Counted from the stretch's first letter, positions 8,809 through 16,229 are shown. The stretch: DNA of 64,000 nt from Muribaculaceae bacterium (GCA_016292745.1 JAEDFO010000004.1:1-64000), one strand, 5' to 3'. Made by a program: numbers and translations. The notes: generated by a model from the letters alone, not told the origin.

Positions 8809-10326
8809 TTATTCCAGATTCCGGTCCCATGTGCCCGGATAGAATGCAATGAGGAGGCCAAATATTTCAAGACGGCCAATGAGCATAAGCGCCGACAGTA
8901 TCCACTTGGCCACTGAGGGCATAGCAGCCCACGAATTCACCGGGCCGAAAGCACCCAAACCAGGGCCTACATTGCCCATCGCCGAAATCACTGTGCTCAT
9001 CGATTCGGTCAGCCCCACGCCGCAGAGCATCAGCAGTACCCAGCCAATAAGGATAAACGCCATATAGCTGACAAAGAACACCTGCACTGCATTGATGATG
9101 CTGTGGTCGATTATCTTGCCGTTGATGCGCACCGGAAGCACTGCCTGCGGATGCAGAATCTGCTTAACCTGATTACGTATGCCTTGCGACATTATCATAA
9201 GACGCATATTCTTGATGCCGCCGCTCGTCGAACCGGTGCAACCACCCGACAGCATGGCAAAGATGAGCAGCATCCACACAAACCCCGGCCAAAGTGTGTA
9301 GTCGGCCGAAGCAAATCCACACGAGGTGTGACAGGTAGCAACCTGAAATAGCGACTTGCGGAAAGCTTCCTCAATGCCATAGCCATTACATACCATCAAA
9401 GTGACAGTGATGACCACAGTCAGCACCCCCACCGACTTCAGGAACCATCGAACCTCTCGCTCGCGCAAAAAATGTATTGGTTGCCCTTTCATAGCATAGA
9501 AATAGAGGGTGAAGTTGATGCCGGAGAGTATCATGAACAGCGAAACCACATATTCAATAAAGGGCGAGTTCCAATAGGCTATGCTTGCCGACTTGGTTGA
9601 AAATCCACCGGTGGCGGTGGTGGCAAACGCATGGCAAACGGCATCGAACAGGTTCATGCCACCCAACATCAGCAACACCGTCTCGGATAACGTGAGTGTG
9701 AAATACACCAACCACAGAAAGCGTGCCATCACACGCACATTAGGGTGAATCTTAGTGTGGGTTACTCCCGTCGATTCCGACAGAAACAACATCTGGCTGC
9801 TCCGGCCAAATCCCGGCAACAGCGCTATGGTGAAGAACACAATGCCCAATCCGCCTATCCACTGTGTGAGCGCACGCCAGAACAATATCCCATGGGGCAG
9901 GCTCTCAATATCGTCGAGTATAGTGGCTCCGGTGGTAGTGAAGCCCGACATAGTCTCGAAAAATGCATCGGTGACGCTCGGGATGTAACCTCCATAGACA
10001 AACGGAATCATTCCAAAGGCACTGAACAGAATCCATGTGAGCCCAACCACTATATACGACTCGCGCCGTCCAGGCTGTTCATGGGCATGACGCCCATAAG
10101 CCGACATTGCCAACCCCACCGCGATGCACACCCCCACTGCCACCAGCAGGCTCGATAGGTCGCCATCGCCATACACAAGTGATACTCCAGTGCTCAACAA
10201 CATAAGTGCTGCCTCGAAATACATCAACAGCCCCATGGAACGCGACACTATCTTTATATCCACTGAACCGCTCCGGCTTGACTGCTCATTGAAATCGGGC
10301 ACGTAACTATTAACTTTCATATTCAA
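8809..10326 (-). CDS. trkH: TrkH-family potassium uptake subunit
   Basis: The 505-residue integral membrane protein has the four selectivity-filter loops of Trk/Ktr/HKT channels, visible as GFTTTGATIL, TATGGFST, TSCGFASA and GNVGPGLGAFG, each between two hydrophobic helices. TrkH forms the K+ channel in the inner membrane and normally works with the cytosolic nucleotide-binding TrkA. No trkA is seen in this window. Translation can start at 10326 or at the ATG six bases later. It ends 70 nt before the phosphatase gene on the same strand. Confidence 0.9.
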   Translation of the reverse strand: MNMKVNSYVPDFNEQSSRSGSVDIKIVSRSMGLLMYFEAALMLLSTGVSLVYGDGDLSSLLVAVGVCIAVGLAMSAYGRHAHEQPGRRESYIVVGLTWILFSAFGMIPFVYGGYIPSVTDAFFETMSGFTTTGATILDDIESLPHGILFWRALTQWIGGLGIVFFTIALLPGFGRSSQMLFLSESTGVTHTKIHPNVRVMARFLWLVYFTLTLSETVLLMLGGMNLFDAVCHAFATTATGGFSTKSASIAYWNSPFIEYVVSLFMILSGINFTLYFYAMKGQPIHFLREREVRWFLKSVGVLTVVITVTLMVCNGYGIEEAFRKSLFQVATCHTSCGFASADYTLWPGFVWMLLIFAMLSGGCTGSTSGGIKNMRLMIMSQGIRNQVKQILHPQAVLPVRINGKIIDHSIINAVQVFFVSYMAFILIGWVLLMLCGVGLTESMSTVISAMGNVGPGLGAFGPVNSWAAMPSVAKWILSALMLIGRLEIFGLLIAFYPGTWDRNLE

Positions 10327-10357
10327 TTGTTGTTTTCAATGTCACAAAATAATTAAA

Positions 10358-10391
10358 ACACATGCCAATGTGTGATGTTGTTGGCATGTGT
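10358..10391 (-). terminator. Intrinsic terminator after the HxlR regulator gene
   Basis: ACACATGCCAA and TTGGCATGTGT form an 11-bp perfect stem with a 12-nt loop. On the minus strand it is followed by TTTAATTATTTT. It sits directly after the HxlR stop and separates that gene from trkH. Confidence 0.8.
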
Positions 10392-10394
10392 AAA

Positions 10395-10763
10395 TTATCT
10401 TTTCAGTTCCGAGGCACGGCGGTCGGACAATATCGCCGGCAGGTTATCGATGGCCCACTGAATCATCGGCCGGCATGCCGCTATAAACGACAATGCCCTG
10501 TCGGTAAGGCTGTATTCAACCCTCGGAGGCACTTCGGCAAACACCTCACGCACCAAAAAGCCATCAGCCTCGAGATTACGCAATGTGGAGGTAAGTATCT
10601 TCGACGACGCATCAGGCAGCGCCTTTCGCAACTCACCGAAACGCATTGGCCCAGTGTGCCGCTGCAATGCATTCAGCACCAGCAACGACCACTTATCGCC
10701 CACACGCGCCAGCACATTGCGCACCGGACAATTCGGAAAAAACATTTCACTTACTTCCATCAT
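10395..10763 (-). CDS. HxlR-family winged-helix regulator
   Basis: The 122-residue protein has the HxlR signature: an N-terminal NCPVRNVLARVGDKWSLLVL with the family cysteine, a recognition region around RFGELRKALPDASSKILTSTL, and a wing ending in RVEYSLTD. HxlR proteins are small dimeric repressors or activators of stress, thiol or aldehyde response genes. The neighbouring cupin gene, 230 nt upstream on the same strand, is a plausible target. The promoter -7 box appears to be supplied by an intergenic repeat ending 16 nt upstream of the start. Confidence 0.9.
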   Translation of the reverse strand: MMEVSEMFFPNCPVRNVLARVGDKWSLLVLNALQRHTGPMRFGELRKALPDASSKILTSTLRNLEADGFLVREVFAEVPPRVEYSLTDRALSFIAACRPMIQWAIDNLPAILSDRRASELKR

Positions 10764-10778
10764 TCAATCTATATTTTA

Positions 10779-10786
10779 CAAAGATA
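10779..10786 (-). promoter_or_regulatory. -7 box of the HxlR gene, provided by a repeat end
   Basis: CAAAGATA on the plus strand reads TATCTTTG on the minus strand, an exact TAnnTTTG match, 15 nt upstream of the HxlR start. It is the first eight bases of the repeat at 10779-10852. The -33 spacing is not ideal (TTG at 15 or 23 nt). Confidence 0.45.
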
Positions 10787-10852
10787 GTGCAAACGAGTGC
10801 ACAACATGCCAAGCTTGCTTGTGCATTTTTGCCGAGTGCAGCCTATCTTATA
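10779..10852. repeat. Intergenic repeat element, complete copy A
   Basis: The 74-bp element starts CAAAGATAGTGCAAACGAG and ends GAGTGCAGCCTATCTTAT. Its ends form an imperfect inverted repeat sharing AAGATAG, and its centre holds CAAGC-TT-GCTTG. A diverged copy follows directly (10853-10915) and another lies 30 kb away (41340-41417), sharing both ends but not the centre. It resembles a short interspersed repeat that I recall from Bacteroidales intergenic regions. Confidence 0.7.
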
Positions 10853-10915
10853 CAAAGATAGTGCAAGGTGAGTGCAATGGCAAGCGAGATTGAACTTTTT
10901 TGCCAAGCCAACGCA
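10853..10915. repeat. Intergenic repeat element, decayed copy B
   Basis: The left end CAAAGATAGTGCAA and the following GAGTGCA match copy A exactly in tandem. The centre differs and the right end is degenerate (GCCAAGCCAACGCA), so the boundary is approximate. Confidence 0.55.
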
Positions 10916-10928
10916 CTCATTTACCAAA

Positions 10929-10966
10929 AACGGGAATAGCAGTTATATGGCACCGCTGTTCCCGTT
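10929..10966 (-). terminator. Intrinsic terminator after the cupin gene
   Basis: AACGGGAA-T-AGC pairs with GCT-G-TTCCCGTT. On the minus strand the stem is followed by TTTTTGG. It lies 26-64 nt after the cupin stop and isolates that gene from the HxlR gene. Confidence 0.7.
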
Positions 10967-10992
10967 GTAATATACAATCTATTGCTCAACTA

Positions 10993-11391
10993 TTATTCCA
11001 CCACGCCATCGGTCATGGTATACTGCTCAAGCGAGCCCTCCTTGGCCTGGATGCACACATACACCAGCAACTCGTTGCCTTTATTCTCTATGGCTCGTGA
11101 TACCGACGGCGACACTCTGACAATGCTGCCAGAGCTCACTGGCTCTCTTCTGCCATCGAGTACAAACTCTGCATCTCCACTTATTACAATATATACCTCC
11201 TCGTTCTGCTTGTGGTGATGAGCGAAGGGTGTTGACTTTCCTGCGCCGATACTTCCCAGCGACACTTCCATTGAACTTGTACCCAACACTTCCTTAACAA
11301 ACGCCTTGCCATTGAACTCGGCAAGGTTTCCCACTGTGGCTACACTATAGCCCTCTGCTACTGAATTTACTATTATTTCACTCATAATCAA
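10993..11391 (-). CDS. Single-domain cupin protein
   Basis: The 132-residue protein is one cupin barrel. Motif 1 shows as HHHKQNEEVYIVISGDAEF, with the metal-binding His-x-His and Glu. Motif 2 is degenerate and lacks the second histidine (SIVRVSPSVSRAIEN). Such proteins bind a metal and act as isomerases, dioxygenases or small-molecule sensors; the function here is unknown. Start codons at 11391 and 11385 are both possible. A well-formed promoter lies just upstream, overlapped by one of two TTAACGTTACAA copies, which suggests specific regulation. Confidence 0.8.
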   Translation of the reverse strand: MIMSEIIVNSVAEGYSVATVGNLAEFNGKAFVKEVLGTSSMEVSLGSIGAGKSTPFAHHHKQNEEVYIVISGDAEFVLDGRREPVSSGSIVRVSPSVSRAIENKGNELLVYVCIQAKEGSLEQYTMTDGVVE

Positions 11392-11397
11392 TATGTT

Positions 11398-11477
11398 TTA
11401 ACGTTACAAAAATAGCACCCGCCATAATCTCATGCAATAAGATTCGCAGAGTAAAGCAAGTTACCTTAACGTTACAA
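11398..11477. promoter_or_regulatory. Pair of TTAACGTTACAA repeats, possible operator sites
   Basis: TTAACGTTACAA occurs at 11398-11409 and again at 11466-11477, 68 bp apart. Each contains the palindrome TAACGTTA. The first copy sits at the predicted transcription start of the cupin gene and touches its -7 box, the position of a repressor site; the second lies upstream of the -33 element. The neighbouring HxlR protein is a candidate binder. Confidence 0.4.
11407..11437 (-). promoter_or_regulatory. Cupin gene promoter
   Basis: On the minus strand TTGC (11434-11437) and TATTTTTG (11407-11414) are spaced by 19 nt, a close match to the Bacteroidota consensus. The predicted start of transcription is near 11400, about 10 nt before the ATG. 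Confidence 0.6.
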
Positions 11478-11648
11478 TTATTGGACACTAACAAATTACC
11501 ATCATCAGTTTTATGCATTTTTAACAATTAAAGGATTATGGGAATTGTCTATGAGCCGCTCAGCAAGAGCGACGCGCCAACACCATCGCGCTGAAGCTCA
11601 AATAAACGCTATTTTCATCGAAATTCCGAGGTTTTGCTCTCGCGATAA

Positions 11649-11678
11649 TTGTCATTAGCAAAAATATGATTATCTTAG
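11649..11678 (+). promoter_or_regulatory. pdxA operon promoter candidate
   Basis: TTGT (11649-11652) and TATCTTAG (11671-11678, one mismatch to TAnnTTTG) are spaced by 18 nt. This gives a leader of about 50 nt before pdxA. Confidence 0.45.
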
Positions 11679-11732
11679 CACCTTAAATGCGAAGCTATGC
11701 TTAAGCATTATCAATTAACAGTAAAACAATAA

Positions 11733-12845
11733 ATGGGCAACGATAAAAAAATACGCGTTGGAATCACCCACGGGGATATCAACGGAATAGGATATGAAAT
11801 AATCCTGAAAACGCTCTCTGAGCCGACAATTTGCGAACTTTGCACCCCAGTGCTTTACGGCTCTTCGCGAATTGCCACTTTTTACCGCAAGATGATTGAC
11901 CTTGAAAATGTGCCATTCAACGTAATCAACGACGCTAACGACATTAAAAGCGGATACAACAACCTCATCGAAGTACTTGACAACGATGCCAAGGTGGAAC
12001 CGGGCGTTGAAAGCTCCGCTGCCGGTGCAGCCGCTTTCACTTCGCTCGAACGTGCCATCAAGGACCTTAAGGACGGATACATCGATGTGCTCGTAACAGC
12101 CCCAATCAACAAGCACTCCATACAAAGCGCCGAATTCAACTTTCCGGGGCACACCGAATATCTGGAGGCATCGATTGGCAACGGCCGCAAGCCGCTGATG
12201 ATTCTGTTCAACGAATTCATCAAGGTGGCGCTGGTGACAACTCACCTTCCCGTTTCTCAAATATCAAACGCAATAACAAAAGAGGCTATAATTGAGAAAC
12301 TTACGATTCTCAACGACACTCTCAAGCGCGACTTCGGCAAAGAGCAGCCCCGAATTGCCGTGCTATCGCTCAATCCACATGCTGGCGACAACGGCCTTAT
12401 CGGCAAAGAGGAACAGGAAACCATCATCCCGGCCATCGAGGAAGCCTATGCCAACAAAATTATTTGCTTCGGGCCTTATGCCGCCGACGGATTCTTCGGC
12501 AGCCAACAGTATTCGCACTTCGATGCCGTGTTGGCCATGTATCACGACCAAGGATTGGCCGCATTCAAGACTCTCGCCATGCAAAGCGGCGTAAACTACA
12601 CCGCCGGGCTGCCGTTTATACGCACCTCGCCCGACCATGGCACCGGATTCGATATTGTGGGCAAAGGCATCGCCTCGCCCGACTCGTTCCGCGAGGCAAT
12701 TTACCGCGCCATCGACATCTTCAGATGCCGTATGGCCTTCTACCGCGACCATCGAAACCCACTGCGCAAGCAGTATTTCGACAAGAGCAACGATAAGGAA
12801 GTGCTCGACCTCACCAAAGTTGAAGAATCTGACAATACTATATAA
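11733..12845 (+). CDS. pdxA: 4-hydroxythreonine-4-phosphate dehydrogenase (PdxA family)
   Basis: The 370-residue protein carries the PdxA landmarks: an N-terminal THGDINGIGYE, and the metal-binding histidines in FPGHTEYL, LNPHAGD and YHDQG, plus PFIRTSPDHGT near the end. PdxA oxidises 4-phosphohydroxy-threonine with NAD in the DXP-dependent route to pyridoxal phosphate. The gene is first in a tight run (gaps of 3 and 19 nt, then overlaps) with inositol-lipid-type genes. That is unexpected for a vitamin B6 gene; serine palmitoyltransferase of sphingolipid synthesis needs PLP, but that link is speculative. A PdxA2-type paralogue with another substrate cannot be excluded. Confidence 0.9.
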   Translation: MGNDKKIRVGITHGDINGIGYEIILKTLSEPTICELCTPVLYGSSRIATFYRKMIDLENVPFNVINDANDIKSGYNNLIEVLDNDAKVEPGVESSAAGAAAFTSLERAIKDLKDGYIDVLVTAPINKHSIQSAEFNFPGHTEYLEASIGNGRKPLMILFNEFIKVALVTTHLPVSQISNAITKEAIIEKLTILNDTLKRDFGKEQPRIAVLSLNPHAGDNGLIGKEEQETIIPAIEEAYANKIICFGPYAADGFFGSQQYSHFDAVLAMYHDQGLAAFKTLAMQSGVNYTAGLPFIRTSPDHGTGFDIVGKGIASPDSFREAIYRAIDIFRCRMAFYRDHRNPLRKQYFDKSNDKEVLDLTKVEESDNTI

Positions 12846-12848
12846 ATC

Positions 12849-13547
12849 ATGAATTATGCCATTATTGCCGCCGGCGAAGGCTCTCGCCTTGCCCAAGAAG
12901 GCGTGAAAAAGCCAAAACCCCTCGTTGAACTCAACGGGATGCCTATGATTGGCCGTCTTATCGACATCTTCTATAACCTGAATGCCGAAAGCATCAACAT
13001 CATCATCAACCAACAGATGACCGAGGTGCGCGAATACCTTGAATCAATCAAGGAAAAGTATGGCCTGAACATCGTGGTGAAATCAACGCCAAGCTCAATG
13101 CATAGCTTCTACGAGCTTAGCCGCGTGATGAAACCGGGCAAATTCTGCCTGACCACCGTCGACACCATTTTCAAGGCTTCTGACTTTGCCCGATATATCA
13201 AGGCATTCGAGGCCGACACCACTCACGACGGAATGATGGCCGTGACCCCATTCATTGACGACGAGAAGCCCCTTTACGTCGACACCGACGCCGAACTTAA
13301 CATAACCGCTTTCCGCGACCAGATTTACGACGGTGCCAAATACATCTCGGGCGGCATTTACGCTCTCAACGAGAAGGCTGTGGCTGTGCTCGAGCAATGC
13401 ATGGCACAAGGCGTGTCGCGCATGCGCAACTTCCAGCGCGCACTGGTGGAGAACGGCTTGCAACTGAAAGCATATCCTATCGAAAAGATAATCGACGTTG
13501 ACCACGCCGGCGACATCCCCGTTGCCGAAGCGTTTATCAGCGAATAA
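12849..13547 (+). CDS. Sugar-/inositol-phosphate nucleotidyltransferase
   Basis: The 232-residue protein is a single nucleotidyltransferase (GT-A-like) domain with the signature AAGEGSRL, then KKPKPLVEL and MIGRLID. TTVDTIF supplies a metal-binding Asp and SGGIYAL lies near the end. The family makes NDP-sugars or CDP-alcohols. Its neighbours are a CDP-alcohol phosphatidyltransferase and inositol phosphate synthase, and archaea fuse or pair a CTP:inositol-1-phosphate cytidylyltransferase with such a transferase. I therefore infer CDP-inositol formation from inositol phosphate and CTP. The start is 3 nt after pdxA. Phosphocholine or sugar phosphate as substrate remains possible. Confidence 0.7.
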   Translation: MNYAIIAAGEGSRLAQEGVKKPKPLVELNGMPMIGRLIDIFYNLNAESINIIINQQMTEVREYLESIKEKYGLNIVVKSTPSSMHSFYELSRVMKPGKFCLTTVDTIFKASDFARYIKAFEADTTHDGMMAVTPFIDDEKPLYVDTDAELNITAFRDQIYDGAKYISGGIYALNEKAVAVLEQCMAQGVSRMRNFQRALVENGLQLKAYPIEKIIDVDHAGDIPVAEAFISE

Positions 13548-13566
13548 ACCACTTTTTTCTATCATT

Positions 13567-14436
13567 ATGGCTGAAATAGTTATTGCGGGTATAATGAGGG
13601 CTGGAGCCTATTCACCCAACCACATCGGAAACGATGCCGCCATCTTCAACGCTTCCGCCGAACAATTGCGAAAAAGAGGATGCGAAGTGAGAATCTACAG
13701 CGAAGAGCAATTCATCGCCGGAGAAGTGAAAGAAAACATCATACTTAACATGTGCCGCGAGCAGCGAAGCATTGCCCTACTCCAACAATATGAGGATAAC
13801 GGATGCCTGGTTATCAACTCAGGCTACGGCATTGAGAACTGCACCCGCGAACGCATGACGCGCATTCTCATCGGCAGTAACATCCCCTACCCCGAAAGCC
13901 TCATGGTCGACACCAATGAAGCAGTAAAGCCCGCCCTGAAGAAGGCCGGATTCACTTCGTGCTGGATTAAGCGCGGCGACTTCCACGCCATGCACAAGGA
14001 GGATGTGAGCTATTGCCGAAACATCGACGAGGCCCAGGAAGTACTCCAGGAATATTTCTACCGCGGCATCCCCCGCGCTGTTATCAACAAGCACTTGGTG
14101 GGCGACCTCATCAAGTTCTACGGCGTGCAAGGCACTCCATTCTTCTATTGGTTCTACCCCTTCGACGAGGGCCACAGCAAATATGGCTACGAAGTTATCA
14201 ACGGAAAGTCGCAAGGCCTGAAATTCGACCTCAAGCACCTGAAGGCTATCTGCCAGCAAGCTTCTGAGACTCTCGATGTGAAGATTTACGGCGGCGACTG
14301 CATTGTGTCGGACGACGGGCAAATCCGCATCATCGACTTCAACGACTGGCCCAGCTTCGCCCCCTGCCGAAACGAAGCTGCACCGCACATTGCACGCTGC
14401 GTTATGAACACAATTAAAAAACGATTAGAGAAATAA
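13567..14436 (+). CDS. ATP-grasp family protein in the inositol cluster
   Basis: Starting at ATG 13567, 19 nt after the upstream stop, gives 289 residues. ATP-grasp features are the middle-domain CWIKRGDFHAM, the central NKHLVGDLIKFYGVQG, and the metal-binding end YGGDCIV followed by IIDFNDWPSFAPCR. The last two blocks resemble both RimK-type ligases and the inositol tris/tetrakisphosphate kinase (ITPK) family, whose pattern is H-x-G-x-x-x-K-x-Y-x-x-G followed later by D-x-N-x-x-P. Given the neighbours, an inositol-phosphate kinase or a ligase decorating an inositol lipid is possible; neither is proven. Its stop shares one base with the next start codon. Confidence 0.65.
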   Translation: MAEIVIAGIMRAGAYSPNHIGNDAAIFNASAEQLRKRGCEVRIYSEEQFIAGEVKENIILNMCREQRSIALLQQYEDNGCLVINSGYGIENCTRERMTRILIGSNIPYPESLMVDTNEAVKPALKKAGFTSCWIKRGDFHAMHKEDVSYCRNIDEAQEVLQEYFYRGIPRAVINKHLVGDLIKFYGVQGTPFFYWFYPFDEGHSKYGYEVINGKSQGLKFDLKHLKAICQQASETLDVKIYGGDCIVSDDGQIRIIDFNDWPSFAPCRNEAAPHIARCVMNTIKKRLEK

Positions 14437-15389
14437 TGGAAAACGAAGAGAAAAAGACAAGCTTCATTGAACAATACAAGCAATCGCTGAAATCGATGGA
14501 CACAGAGGAAACCATCGACCTGCTTTTCTATCGTCCCATTGGTTTCGCCTGGGCAAAACTCTGTGCCAAAATAGGCATAACACCCAACGTTATCACCATT
14601 GCTTCGATATTCCTCGGAATCGGTGCCGGAATAATGTTCTATTTCCCGCACCTGTGGCCCTATAATATAATAGGTATATTTCTGCTCATCTGGGCCAACT
14701 CATTCGACAGCGCCGATGGCCAGCTGGCCCGCATGACCCAACAATACTCTCGTCTGGGACGCATTCTCGACGGCCTGAGCGGCGACCTCTGGTTTGCTGC
14801 CATCTACATTGCAATATGCTTGCGAATGAACAACTATGAGCCCTTCTTCATGGAGCACAAATGGCTTATCTGGACCATTGCCGTGGTTACCGGCATGTGC
14901 CACGCAAAGCAAGCTGCAATGGCCGACTACTACCGCCAATTCCACCTCTTCTTCCTCAAAGGGAAGGAAGGCAGCGAACTCGACAGCGTTGACGTGCTCG
15001 ACAAGCGCCTGGCCGAGACTCCATGGAAAGGCAACCTGTGGAAACGTGCCACCATGCTCGTGTATCGTAACTATACCGCCAACCAGGAAACCATGACCCC
15101 GTCGATGCAGCGCCTGCGCAAATTGCTCAAGAATCATTTCGGCGAGGCCATAAGCCAGCAGTTCCGCGATGCATTCCGTGCCAAGAGCAAGCCACTGATG
15201 AAATACACCAACTGGCTCTCGTTCAACATCCGTGTGCTGGCCCTGTTCGTTGCCATATTCATCGGAATGCCCTGGGTGTACTTCGCATTCGAGCTCACCG
15301 TTCTCAACATTATGCTCGTGTACATGATTATCCGCCACGAGCACATCTGTCGACATTTCATCAACGATATAAACAATGGAAAATTCTGA
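14436..15389 (+). CDS. CDP-alcohol phosphatidyltransferase, probable phosphatidylinositol-type lipid synthase
   Basis: The 317-residue membrane protein has the CDP-alcohol phosphotransferase signature: Asp91, Asp94, Gly95, Ala98, Arg99, Gly108 and Asp112 fall at the canonical spacings (DSADGQLAR, then GRILD). The fourth Asp is not at 116 (Gly there) but at 117. Six or more hydrophobic segments follow, with a soluble insertion at about 175-250. Such enzymes join a CDP-activated group to an alcohol. With inositol phosphate synthase and a cytidylyltransferase nearby, formation of a phosphoinositol lipid is likely; whether the donor is CDP-DAG or CDP-inositol is open. It overlaps the next gene by 14 nt. 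Confidence 0.75.
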   Translation: MENEEKKTSFIEQYKQSLKSMDTEETIDLLFYRPIGFAWAKLCAKIGITPNVITIASIFLGIGAGIMFYFPHLWPYNIIGIFLLIWANSFDSADGQLARMTQQYSRLGRILDGLSGDLWFAAIYIAICLRMNNYEPFFMEHKWLIWTIAVVTGMCHAKQAAMADYYRQFHLFFLKGKEGSELDSVDVLDKRLAETPWKGNLWKRATMLVYRNYTANQETMTPSMQRLRKLLKNHFGEAISQQFRDAFRAKSKPLMKYTNWLSFNIRVLALFVAIFIGMPWVYFAFELTVLNIMLVYMIIRHEHICRHFINDINNGKF

Positions 15390-16089
15390 TATTCGTGGCA
15401 TTATATTCGACTACGGTGGCACCATCGACAGCCGTGGCGTACACTGGAGCGAAATAATATGGGATGGCTACTGCAACTGCAATGTACCCGTCGACAAGCA
15501 ACAGTTCCGCGACTGCTATGTGTTTGCTGAGCGCGAACTGGCCAAGACACGCCACATTCTGCCCCACCACAACTTCTACGACCTTCTGCTTATAAAGATG
15601 CAGATTGAAATCGGGAATCTAGTGGATAACGGCATCCTTCCGCAAGGCAGCATCGAGAAATATGCCCAACCCATTGCCCAATACTGCTACGATGCCGCCA
15701 AAGGCTCAATTGCCGAAGCAATTCCCGTGCTGGAGAAGCTAAAAAAGCACTATCCGATGGTACTTGTGAGCAACTTCTACGGCAACGTGGAAAGTGTGCT
15801 CTCCGATTTCGGCCTTCGTCATTTCTTCGACAGCATTATCGAAAGTGCCGTTGTTGGCGTGCGCAAGCCCGACCCCAAGATTTTTGCCTTAGGAGTGGAA
15901 GCACTCGGCCTCGAGCCTGAGCAGGTGCTCGTTGTAGGCGACAGCTATAAAAAAGACATCGTACCCGCCGAATCGTTAGGCTGCAAAGTGCTTTGGCTGA
16001 AAGGCAAAGGATGGACAGCCGACGAAGATGCCGTTATGCACCCGAATATCATCAAAAACATCAGCGAGGTGCTCAACGTAGCATTATAA
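15376..16089 (+). CDS. HAD-family phosphatase
   Basis: The 237-residue protein shows all four HAD motifs: FDYGGTID (nucleophile Asp, with Gly in place of the usual second Asp), VLVSNFYGN (Ser), RKPDPKIF (Lys) and VVGDSYKKDI (acidic pair). The variant first motif, as in other DxGG/DxGN HADs, is still compatible with phosphatase activity. An alpha-helical C1 cap lies at about residues 20-95. Position, overlapping the CDP-alcohol transferase gene and before inositol phosphate synthase, suggests it dephosphorylates inositol phosphate or a phosphatidylinositol phosphate intermediate. A general 2-phosphoglycolate-like role cannot be ruled out. Confidence 0.75.
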   Translation: MENSDIRGIIFDYGGTIDSRGVHWSEIIWDGYCNCNVPVDKQQFRDCYVFAERELAKTRHILPHHNFYDLLLIKMQIEIGNLVDNGILPQGSIEKYAQPIAQYCYDAAKGSIAEAIPVLEKLKKHYPMVLVSNFYGNVESVLSDFGLRHFFDSIIESAVVGVRKPDPKIFALGVEALGLEPEQVLVVGDSYKKDIVPAESLGCKVLWLKGKGWTADEDAVMHPNIIKNISEVLNVAL

Positions 16090-16116
16090 TTTATTAACAT
16101 AATACCCTCATACAAG

Positions 16117-16158
16117 CTCCATTTTAGTGTAAAATAACTAAAATGGAGTTATTTTATA
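16117..16158 (+). terminator. Intrinsic terminator ending the pdxA-HAD transcript
   Basis: CTCCATTTTAG (16117-16127) and CTAAAATGGAG (16138-16148) form a perfect 11-bp stem with a 10-nt loop, followed by TTATTTTATA. It separates inositol phosphate synthase from the upstream genes. Confidence 0.85.
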
Positions 16159-16221
16159 ATATTTTATACATTTAGAACAGAAATAAGCAAGAAAATAATT
16201 TTTTTAATGAGAAAAAGGCTG

Positions 16222-16229
16222 TACTTTTA
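16222..16229 (+). promoter_or_regulatory. -7 box of the inositol phosphate synthase gene
   Basis: TACTTTTA is a near match to TAnnTTTG, located after the preceding terminator and about 70 nt before the ATG. A T-rich stretch (16200-16205) lies at the -33 distance but is not a clear TTTG. Confidence 0.4.

Larger units (their letters stand above)
11392..11732. other. 341-bp intergenic region between the cupin gene and pdxA
   Basis: This divergent region holds the cupin promoter (11407-11437, -), two copies of TTAACGTTACAA, and a pdxA promoter candidate (11649-11678, +). It also has an 18-codon plus-strand ORF (11538-11594) preceded by AAAGGA at a ribosome-binding distance. Between about 11555 and 11610 there are short GAGC/GCTC inverted repeats. 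No tRNA or conserved riboswitch was recognised. Confidence 0.5.
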
